This document shows, piece by piece, positions 57,858 through 64,000 of a DNA stretch of 64,000 nucleotides. The first letter of the stretch is position 1, and each line of letters starts with the position of its first letter. The notes beneath the pieces were generated by a model, which was not told the origin of the DNA, searched no databases, and saw only the letters and a list, made by a program, of their open reading frames with translations. This DNA is from Tianweitania aestuarii (GTDB lineage: Bacteria > Pseudomonadota > Alphaproteobacteria > Rhizobiales > Rhizobiaceae), in assembly GCF_018457165.1 (NCBI RefSeq), contig NZ_JAFMNX010000005.1, positions 168,385-232,384 on the forward strand, written 5' to 3'. The position numbers and the translations under genes were made by a program.

Positions 57858-58223
57858 ATGGAAGAGGACATCGAAGACCGCAGCGAAGAGCGCCACCGCG
57901 CTTATGAACGCGAAGCCATCAAGGTGCTCCGCCAGGCGCACGATCATTTTCGCGATACGCTGGACGCCACCATGTTTCAGGACGCGTTGCGTTTTGCGCT
58001 CGACGCCGACAATGCGATCAGTCGCTGTTCACGCCGTGACTGCCGCATGGCCAAAGCCTGCCAGACCCGCGTCAGGGATGGAGAGCCGCTGGATTGCGGC
58101 GCCGGTATCCCCGAAGAAACTCTGGTGCTTGCGGCCAAGCTCGCCATTTTCGGGCATATGGCGTGGTTCAAACGCTGGTGGCATGGCATTATGAACCGCG
58201 GTCAAAAGTCGGATCGATCTTAA
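57858..58223 (+). CDS. Small Cys-containing cytosolic protein of unknown function
   Basis: 121 residues from 57858 (MEEDIEDRSEERH), with AAGGAG about 12 nt upstream; an in-frame start 13 codons earlier has no such site. The N-terminal ~55 residues are a charged helix; residues ~55-85 hold four Cys (SRCSRRDCRMAKACQTR and PLDCGAG) that could bind metal. The end (LVLAAKLAIFGHMAWFKRWW) is an amphipathic or membrane-touching helix. I do not recognise a named family with certainty. It is preceded by the hairpin-rich segment and overlaps the convergent DUF3297 gene by 4 bp. Confidence 0.72.
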   Translation: MEEDIEDRSEERHRAYEREAIKVLRQAHDHFRDTLDATMFQDALRFALDADNAISRCSRRDCRMAKACQTRVRDGEPLDCGAGIPEETLVLAAKLAIFGHMAWFKRWWHGIMNRGQKSDRS

Positions 58224-58459
58224 GCGTCGTCGCGCAAATAAGGTTCGACCTTGCCCTTGAGCTTCATCGTCAGCGGCTTGCCCTTGCGGTCCAGCGCCTT
58301 GCCGGCCTGGACCGTGACCCAGCCTTCGGACACGCAATATTCCTCGACATTGATTTTTTCCGCACCATTGAAGCGGATACCGACGCCGCGCTCGATCAGC
58401 GTTTCGTCGTAGTATTTGCTGGCTGGGTCGATGCTCAAGCGATCGGGAAGGTCGGTCAT
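58220..58459 (-). CDS. DUF3297 family protein
   Basis: 79 residues from 58459 (MTDLPDRLSIDPASKYYDET). The whole short sequence, including ERGVGIRFNGAEKINVEEYC and LKGKVEPYLRD at the end, follows the DUF3297 pattern, a small basic-ended protein common in proteobacteria; function unknown. The stop overlaps the end of the convergent gene by 4 bp. Confidence 0.88.
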   Translation of the reverse strand: MTDLPDRLSIDPASKYYDETLIERGVGIRFNGAEKINVEEYCVSEGWVTVQAGKALDRKGKPLTMKLKGKVEPYLRDDA

Positions 58460-58677
58460 GATGGGATCCGGTAAGTTGCGTTGCGTCCGCTTAAACGAAA
58501 TCATGGTCATGAGCCAACGCGGAAGTGAAGACCGACGCCGTCCAGAACCAGTCTCACGCCATTTTCATGCCCGGTTCATGCGCAATGCATCAAAAACACG
58601 GTCACGCAACCCCACGCTTTACGCTTCATTTACCACAAGTATGGCGAGATCAGCCTAACGTCAGAGGTCCTAAAAAC

Positions 58678-60045
58678 ATGCTTCGCCGCTTGCTTTCGTT
58701 TGTTCTGCTCGCAACTGTCGCTGGCCTTGCGCCCGCCGGCGCCGTGGGCATGCGGGATGACGCCGCTCACATGCAGCCCCTGCGCAGCAGCGCGGGCATG
58801 CAGCTTGCCCAGGCCGGCGATGTTCAGGTCTTCTATGACGAATACGGCCGCCGCGTTCTGTTCGATACGCGCTCGGGCCAGGTGATCGGCGTCGAAGAAC
58901 CGACCGTGCGCAACGAAGCGCCATGGGAGCGCGACCGCCGGCAGATGCAGCGCCCGCGCTATAATGATGACGTTTACAGCCGCGGCGGTTCGCTGCGCGA
59001 CAGCCCGAACTACATTCCCGCGCCGCAGGACGGCAATGATCCGTATCCGCTGACCCGCGAAGAAGACGAAACTTATGCCGGCCGCAGCATCGAGCGCTTG
59101 CCGCTCGACAACGGCTATGGTGAGCCGCCGGCGGTGACGGGTTCAACCAGTCCCGACGTGCCCCAGTCTGCCGTGCCGTCGACGCCGACCATGTCGTCCA
59201 AGGCCAGCGAAGACATGACCAAGCTGCAGGTTCTGCTCGATCGCGCAGGCGCTTCGCCTGGCGTGATCGACGGTCATGACGGCTCGAATGTGCGCAAGGC
59301 GCTGCTTGCCTATGAGGAACTCACCGGCGAAACTCTGCCGATCGGCAATGGCCCGGCGCTCGACGCGGCCCTGGCTGCAACCGGCGGACCGGCTTTGGTG
59401 GACTATACGATCACGCCCGAAGACGTGGCAGCCCCCATGGTCGCCTCCGTGCCGGACGATTACAGCGAAAAGGCCAAGCTCGATCATCTCAGCTACACCT
59501 CGGTCACCGAGATGTTCGGCGAGCGCTTCCACATGGACGAGAACTATCTCAAGGCGCTCAATCCGGAAGCGAATTTCAGCCGCGCCGGCACGATCATCCG
59601 TGTGGCCAGCATCGGCCAGAACGTCACGGCGCAGGTCGACCGGATCGTCGCCGACAAGGCGCGCAAGCAGGTTCGCGCTTATGACGCCTCGGGCAATCTC
59701 GTTGCCGCTTATCCCACCACGATCGGTTCGGGCGACACGCCCTCGCCAAGCGGCACGCATCAGGTCAAGCGCATCGCGTTTGATCCGGAATACACCTACA
59801 ATCCCAAGCTGAACTTCCAGCAGGGTCAGAACGACAAGGTTCTGCGCATTCCGCCCGGCCCGAACGGTCCGGTGGGTTCGATCTGGATCGCCTTGGACAA
59901 GCCGACCTACGGCATTCACGGCACGCCGGAACCCTCTAAGATCGGCAAGACGGAAAGCCACGGCTGCGTGCGCCTGACCAACTGGGACGCCGCCGAACTC
60001 GCCAAGATCGTCAAGCCCGGCGTGTTCGTTCAGTTCCTCGACTAA
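58678..60045 (+). CDS. L,D-transpeptidase with peptidoglycan-binding domain
   Basis: 455 residues from 58678 (MLRRLLSFVLLATVAGLAP), a signal peptide with cleavage near GAVG. The linker (~40-170) is Asp/Pro/Arg-rich. A PG_binding_1-like region follows (~180-225; MTKLQVLLDRAGASPGVIDG), then a LysM-like piece (LNPEANFSRAGTIIRVASIG). The YkuD catalytic domain (~320-455) has IHGTPEPSKIGKTESHGCVR: the His, Gly and the nucleophile Cys of SHGCVR. It makes 3-3 cross-links or attaches proteins to peptidoglycan, which is important in polar-growing Hyphomicrobiales. Upstream codons (58525-58677) of the frame are not used. Confidence 0.94.
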   Translation: MLRRLLSFVLLATVAGLAPAGAVGMRDDAAHMQPLRSSAGMQLAQAGDVQVFYDEYGRRVLFDTRSGQVIGVEEPTVRNEAPWERDRRQMQRPRYNDDVYSRGGSLRDSPNYIPAPQDGNDPYPLTREEDETYAGRSIERLPLDNGYGEPPAVTGSTSPDVPQSAVPSTPTMSSKASEDMTKLQVLLDRAGASPGVIDGHDGSNVRKALLAYEELTGETLPIGNGPALDAALAATGGPALVDYTITPEDVAAPMVASVPDDYSEKAKLDHLSYTSVTEMFGERFHMDENYLKALNPEANFSRAGTIIRVASIGQNVTAQVDRIVADKARKQVRAYDASGNLVAAYPTTIGSGDTPSPSGTHQVKRIAFDPEYTYNPKLNFQQGQNDKVLRIPPGPNGPVGSIWIALDKPTYGIHGTPEPSKIGKTESHGCVRLTNWDAAELAKIVKPGVFVQFLD

Positions 60046-60061
60046 GGCTTTCGCCGGATCC

Positions 60062-60094
60062 GACATTCGCGACAGGATCGATGTCGCGGATGTC
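60062..60094 (+). terminator. Hairpin after the L,D-transpeptidase gene
   Basis: GACATTCGCGACA (60062-60074) with TGTCGCGGATGTC (60082-60094), a 13-bp stem with one G-T pair and a 7-nt loop, 16 bp after the stop. Only TT follows, so termination may be inefficient. Confidence 0.5.
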
Positions 60095-60130
60095 TTGGAC
60101 GGCGCAGTTCTTCTGGCGTAGCGTTCGGGC

Positions 60131-61654
60131 ATGATCGTGCCTGAACCTTCCGCCGCCGAGGTGCCGCCGGCGTCCTCCGTAATCCAGAGCATCAGCCCGC
60201 CGGCCGCGCGGCCGTTCGTTCTGATTACCGCAATCCTCGGCTCGGCCATGGGCTTCCTCGACGGATCGGTGGTCGCGCTTGCCATCGCCGCAATCCGTGA
60301 CGATCTCGGCGCATCGCTGATCCAGGCGCAATGGATCAGCAACTCCTACATGCTGCTCTTGTCGGCCCTCGTTCTGATCGGCGGCGCCGCCGGCGACGTC
60401 TTCGGCGTGCGCCTGATCTTTGCGGCAGGCGTTCTCGTCTTCACCATCGCTTCGCTTCTTTGCGCGGTGGCTCCCGATGCGCAGACACTGATCATCCTGC
60501 GCGCCCTGCAAGGCTTCGGCGCCGCCTTCATGGTGCCGGGAAGCCTGGCGCTTATCGCGAAGTCCTATCCACCTGCTCAGCGCGGTGCGGCCATCGGCAC
60601 CTGGGCTGCCGCCGCATCCATGGCGGCCGCACTCGGCCCCTTTCTCGGCGGCATGCTGCTGGCTGTCGGCGATGCCTGGCTGTGGCGTCTGATCTTCGCC
60701 ATCAATGGTCCGATCGGGGTCGTGACGCTCATCCTGCTCCTGACCCGCGTTCCCCCGGATCGTCCACCATCCAACCGTCGGCTGGACTATGTCGGCGCGT
60801 GTCTTGCTACACTCAGCCTCGGTCTCATCGCCTGGGGCCTCACCGCTTTTGGCCTGCCACCCACACTGCGCCTCCTGCCGCCCGGTGGCTGGATCATGGC
60901 GGGGCTTCTGGCCGGCGTCCTGTTCGTTGCCTGGGAAAAACGCGCATCCGCGCCCATGGTAAAGCTGGAGCTGTTCGCCTCGTCCGCCTTTACCGGCGCC
61001 AATATCTACACGCTGATCCTCTTCTTCGCCTTTAACGGCGTGCTGTTCTTCCTGCCCATGACGCTAATCTCGGCCTGGGCCATACCGGAATGGCAGGTCA
61101 GCCTGCTTCTTCTGCCGCTATCCGTCTTCATCGCCAGTCTGTCCGGCTGGGCTGGTCGTCAGGCAGATCGACAAGGCCCGAGAATGCTCCTCACCACGGG
61201 CGCCATCTTGGTCGGCCTGTCCTTTGCTCTGCTGTCCCTGACCATGCCGCTCATGACACTGTGGCGTATCAGCTTTCCCATCCTTGCCATCATGGGGCTC
61301 GGCATGGGCCTCCTCGTGTCACCCTTGTCCACCGCGATCATGCAGGCCGTTCCCGATGAGGACAGCGGTCTGGCATCCGGCGTCAACAATGCGGTTGCCC
61401 GCGCTGCAGGCTTGATGGCGATCGCGGGATTGGGTGCAGTGGCAGGTCTGGTGTTCGCCGCAGTCGCACCAGATGCGTCCGCGCAATATGGCGCGATCGT
61501 TCACGCGACACAGACAGCCGGTGACCTGCAACGGATCGCGGCCACCAACATGGCGTTCCAGGTGGTGGCTGCCATTTCTTCGGCTGCTTGCTTCGGAGCG
61601 GCTGCAATCGCCTGGCTAACCCAGCCGGGCTGGAAAAGGTCAGCGGCTAGTTGA
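60131..61654 (+). CDS. MFS exporter, DHA2 (EmrB/QacA) type
   Basis: 507 residues with about 14 helices. Motif A is replaced by GGAAGDVFGVRLIFAAGVLV (G-D-x-F-G-x-R), motif C-like is WAAAASMAAALGPFLGGMLL (the antiporter motif GPxxGG), and the opening VLITAILGSAMGFLDGSVVA matches DHA2 proteins (the D in helix 1). These export drugs by proton antiport; no TolC/EmrA partner genes are adjacent. Overlaps the convergent M23 gene by 8 bp. Confidence 0.93.
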   Translation: MIVPEPSAAEVPPASSVIQSISPPAARPFVLITAILGSAMGFLDGSVVALAIAAIRDDLGASLIQAQWISNSYMLLLSALVLIGGAAGDVFGVRLIFAAGVLVFTIASLLCAVAPDAQTLIILRALQGFGAAFMVPGSLALIAKSYPPAQRGAAIGTWAAAASMAAALGPFLGGMLLAVGDAWLWRLIFAINGPIGVVTLILLLTRVPPDRPPSNRRLDYVGACLATLSLGLIAWGLTAFGLPPTLRLLPPGGWIMAGLLAGVLFVAWEKRASAPMVKLELFASSAFTGANIYTLILFFAFNGVLFFLPMTLISAWAIPEWQVSLLLLPLSVFIASLSGWAGRQADRQGPRMLLTTGAILVGLSFALLSLTMPLMTLWRISFPILAIMGLGMGLLVSPLSTAIMQAVPDEDSGLASGVNNAVARAAGLMAIAGLGAVAGLVFAAVAPDASAQYGAIVHATQTAGDLQRIAATNMAFQVVAAISSAACFGAAAIAWLTQPGWKRSAAS

Positions 61655-63599
61655 TCGACACTTCACGGCTGGCAAGCGTCAGACCCTTCTGAGCCTCATC
61701 GGCCAGGAATGCATCGATCCGGTCGCGCTCTTTCTTGAACTCAGCCAGTTCTTCGCCCTTGAGCGCACGGCTATCCGGCAGGCGCACGCGCATCGGATCG
61801 ACTTTGGTGCCGTTGACGATCAGCTCGTAATGCAGGTGAGGGCCGGTCGACAGGCCGGTGGTTCCGACATAGCCGATCACCTGGCCCTGCCGAACCTTCG
61901 CGCCCTTCACCACACCAGGGGCAAAGGCGTTCTGGTGGTTGTAGGAAGTCTCATAGCCATTGGCGTGACGAATGATCGTCTGGTTGCCGAATGACGAACT
62001 CCGTTCAGCCGACTCCACGACACCATTGCCCGCAGCAATGATCGGCGTTCCGCGTGGTGCAGCCCAGTCCACACCGCTATGCATGCGCACATAGCCGAGG
62101 ATCGGATGCTTGCGTCCACCAAAACCAGAGGTGAAGCGTCCATTCGGAACCGGATTGCGAAGCAGGAACTGACGCGAGCTTTTGCCGTCCTGATCGAAAT
62201 AATCGATCGAGCCATCATCCATCTGGAAGCGGTAATAAACGCGCTTCATGTCGCCGAACCTGGCGCTGACATACAGGAGTTCAGACTCGTCCGTGCTGTT
62301 ATTGTCCTCGTCCGGCTGGGAGAAAAACACCTCCAGCCGATCCTTCGGCGCAATGGCTGCCTGGTAATCGACATCCGATGCCAGCAGCTTCACCAGCTGC
62401 TTGGTCATAGAACGCGACAGGCCGTAGGATAAGGCCGAGCGGTTCACCGCATCGTAAATCGTTGGCAAGTCGCCGCGGACTGGCTGCGGCAGGTTTTCAC
62501 CGAAAGCGCTGGCGACCAGCGGACTCGGCTCAGGCGCATCTCCCTGAACGAACTGCCCACGGTCGTTGAGCGCGACGGTCAGAACATGATCGCCTTTCTC
62601 GTAAAGGCTGCAACGAAGAATGGTGCCACGGTCGCCGACCACTTGGAGGCCGATACGCAAAACCGATCCGGCTTTCAGCACATCTTGGCCCGTCAGCGTC
62701 GACAGCGCTTCCGCCATGCGACGGCTTTCATCGCCCTCATATCCAGAACCAGCGAACGCGGTTTCGAAAGGCTGGTCCGTCTTGATCGGCAAGACTTCTT
62801 CCGCATAGTCCTTCGTCACGTCGCTGCCGGCACGAGGCGATACGGACATGTTTTCCGGTACGATGCGAACACCATAGGTGCTGAGCGTCTGCGCATCCAC
62901 CGCGTCACCAAAACGCTCTTCAGCGATGTAGTGGAGGGACGCGACCTGAACGCCGCCGTCTGGAAGAATGACACCGGTGGTTCGCACCACATCTTCGACC
63001 TCGTCAGCCGACAATTCACTCTTTTCATCGAAGGTCGCCGTTTCCAACGGGAAATCGGACGTCTTCAGGGTCACTTCGCTTTCGACCTTTGCGCCGTAGA
63101 TCAGACCGGTATTTGCAGTCTGCACGGAAGCGTCTTCGGCAAAGACCTCAAGCGGATCGAATTTCGGATAAGACTTGGCATTGGCCGGACGGTCAGCAAG
63201 GCTCATGGCCAGATGCATGAAGGGCACCATGCGAACTACATCGCTGTCGCCCTGTCGCGTGAGCGTGGAGACTTCCATGCGCTGACGGTCTGACTGGCGC
63301 GTGATTGCGCGAGGCGGCGCAATGCGATTGCGCTTGGCGGCTTCTCCCGACTGCTCGGAAGGCGACCCGGTAGGGGACAGCGTCGCCACTTCCGGTGGTG
63401 TCGCGAGCTGCTCGCGACCATCAAGCGCTGCAAACAAGGCAACGCCCATCAGGACGCTCGATGTCACGCCAGTCAGGAACGTGCCCGACAGCCAACGGGC
63501 TGACACCTCGCGCCGGTCTGGTGGGCCGCTACGGCCATCGCCATCCAGAGGTGGTTCATTGCCCAAGGCGGCAGCTATGGTCGCGTCGACATCCTGCAT
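61647..63599 (-). CDS. Membrane-anchored M23 peptidoglycan endopeptidase
   Basis: 650 residues. A short cytosolic head (~1-35), one membrane helix (FLTGVTSSVLMGVALFAAL), then a long periplasmic region (about 60-490) including LTGQDVLKAGSVLRIGLQVV-type sequence that may be a LysM-like or regulatory domain. The LytM domain at ~500-610 keeps the zinc ligands: the first His in FGGRKHPILG, HSGVDWAAPRG with its Asp, and the HLHYE His. GNGVVESAERSSSFG and IIRHANGYETSYNHQ are normal. It cleaves peptide cross-links for growth or division. The start codon at 63599 has a weak ribosome site; the family in this order is single-copy-like and large. Confidence 0.92.
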   Translation of the reverse strand: MQDVDATIAAALGNEPPLDGDGRSGPPDRREVSARWLSGTFLTGVTSSVLMGVALFAALDGREQLATPPEVATLSPTGSPSEQSGEAAKRNRIAPPRAITRQSDRQRMEVSTLTRQGDSDVVRMVPFMHLAMSLADRPANAKSYPKFDPLEVFAEDASVQTANTGLIYGAKVESEVTLKTSDFPLETATFDEKSELSADEVEDVVRTTGVILPDGGVQVASLHYIAEERFGDAVDAQTLSTYGVRIVPENMSVSPRAGSDVTKDYAEEVLPIKTDQPFETAFAGSGYEGDESRRMAEALSTLTGQDVLKAGSVLRIGLQVVGDRGTILRCSLYEKGDHVLTVALNDRGQFVQGDAPEPSPLVASAFGENLPQPVRGDLPTIYDAVNRSALSYGLSRSMTKQLVKLLASDVDYQAAIAPKDRLEVFFSQPDEDNNSTDESELLYVSARFGDMKRVYYRFQMDDGSIDYFDQDGKSSRQFLLRNPVPNGRFTSGFGGRKHPILGYVRMHSGVDWAAPRGTPIIAAGNGVVESAERSSSFGNQTIIRHANGYETSYNHQNAFAPGVVKGAKVRQGQVIGYVGTTGLSTGPHLHYELIVNGTKVDPMRVRLPDSRALKGEELAEFKKERDRIDAFLADEAQKGLTLASREVSIN

Positions 63600-64000
63600 C
63601 GGTGGTTGGAAGATCTTCCCCAGTCTGCGGCCTCAGGCCCAACGCGGCAACCATTGCCTGCCTCGTGTGTGCAAGTCAACGAAGTGAAGCCCTTGGTGCC
63701 GAGCCTGCCTGTGCATGGCGCCAGCGGATTCTCACCCTCTCTATAAAGGGCTGTCCTCTAGCGCATGTCATCATGTCAGTGCTTTTGGGCTGCAATGGGG
63801 CTGCACTTCGATCCGGGCATGGCACGCGCAAAGGCAGGGTGATGAAAATTCGGGAGAGATGGAACCTTCCTTTGCGAATGCCATTAGGGAAACTGGCCAG
63901 CGTCATTTTTCTTTCACAACCGTGTTGACTTGGAGTGAGCTTATCCGTAGAAAGCGGTCATCAACGAGGGCGGTTCGCCGCCGGCGGCTCTGGGGTTCGC
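63600..64000. other. Gene-free end region with M23 upstream sequence
   Basis: 400 bp upstream of the M23 gene with no supportable gene. A 12-bp palindrome GGAAGATCTTCC (63608-63619) lies 9 bp upstream of the M23 start on the minus strand. The far end (63961-64000) has GC-rich inverted GGCGG/CCGCC sequence. Open frames on both strands here look like shadows. Confidence 0.5.
63925..63953 (+). promoter_or_regulatory. Possible sigma-70 promoter facing off the window
   Basis: TTGACT (63925-63930) and TAGAAA (63948-63953) with a 17-bp spacer. The downstream gene or RNA starts near or beyond base 64000. Confidence 0.35.

Noticed and set aside
57532..57947. Overlapping minus-strand ORFs of 97 and 117 codons in the hairpin-rich segment
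   Set aside because: They overlap each other in different frames, run into the start of a real plus-strand gene, and contain no ribosome site; the segment is better explained by RNA-type inverted repeats.
63395..63928. 177-codon plus-strand ORF overlapping the M23 start
   Set aside because: Mostly antisense to the N-terminus of the M23 protein, and the rest is intergenic; no motif.
63961..64000. Start of a stable RNA (tmRNA, SRP or RNase P) at the window end
   Set aside because: A promoter-like sequence and GC-rich inverted repeats are suggestive, but only ~45 bases are available and no signature of those RNAs is present.

Overview
The window is GC-rich chromosomal DNA from an alphaproteobacterium of the order Hyphomicrobiales (Rhizobiales). 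The evidence is the gene order: etfB-etfA-hbd, tlpA divergent from argH-lptM-lysA-TIGR02302, argJ-GNAT-mutT, comF-grxC-nitrilase-DUF1178, ubiG near lysC-ptsP-prfA-prmC-DUF4167-clpB, and an Omp25/31-type porin. These neighbourhoods are typical of the order. The genus cannot be fixed from the sequence alone. Nearly all of the window is housekeeping core genome: I see no IS element, prophage, integrase, CRISPR array or rRNA operon. One tRNA gene, tRNA-Leu(CAA), is present.

Layout. 1-6 kb (mostly minus strand): truncated Mrp/Pha antiporter subunit A, a small divergent XRE regulator, an SDR oxidoreductase, a membrane diguanylate cyclase and a probable secreted Ca-binding/DUF4214 protein. 6-12 kb: rpe-gph, a single-domain response regulator, a type IB topoisomerase, a YbhN-like membrane protein, an EamA exporter and a YihY/BrkB protein. 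12-16 kb: a HIG1-domain mini membrane protein, a cobalamin adenosyltransferase, etfBA and 3-hydroxybutyryl-CoA dehydrogenase. 16-24 kb: the porin, tlpA, argH, lptM, lysA, the very large TIGR02302 protein and gluQ. 24-32 kb: a base-excision glycosylase, an HNH nuclease, a DsbB-like protein, the tRNA, a GAF-GGDEF-EAL protein, and an envelope pair (acetyltransferase plus polysaccharide flippase). 32-39 kb: secA, a parvulin PPIase, argJ-GNAT-mutT and an orphan Flp pilin. 39-52 kb: a methyltransferase, comF, grxC, an amidohydrolase, ubiG, chaC and the lysC-ptsP-prfA-prmC row. 52-64 kb: DUF4167, clpB, ohr/ohrR, a lipoprotein, a long non-coding block, two small proteins, an L,D-transpeptidase, an MFS exporter and an M23 endopeptidase.

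How the genes fit together. Several clusters look co-transcribed. rpe-gph overlap by 4 bp, as do GNAT-mutT and nitrilase-DUF1178. Fatty-acid or polyhydroxybutyrate-linked electron flow (etfBA, hbd) sits together. Envelope building is spread across lptM, TIGR02302, secA, the PPIase, the flippase pair, the L,D-transpeptidase and the M23 enzyme. Stress functions are ohr/ohrR, with dyads between the divergent genes, and clpB, with a good RpoH-type promoter.

The most unusual stretch is the roughly 830-bp gene-free block at about 57.0-57.86 kb. It holds an inverted pair of palindromic repeats. It also holds a roughly 280-bp segment of consecutive strong hairpins just upstream of a small cysteine-containing protein gene, and this segment is the best candidate here for an undescribed structured RNA or dispersed element. 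Other points of interest are a three-copy 29-bp tandem repeat carrying the stop codon of TIGR02302 and the end of gluQ, the orphan DUF4214 protein, and the orphan Flp pilin. I found no convincing new defence or mobile system.
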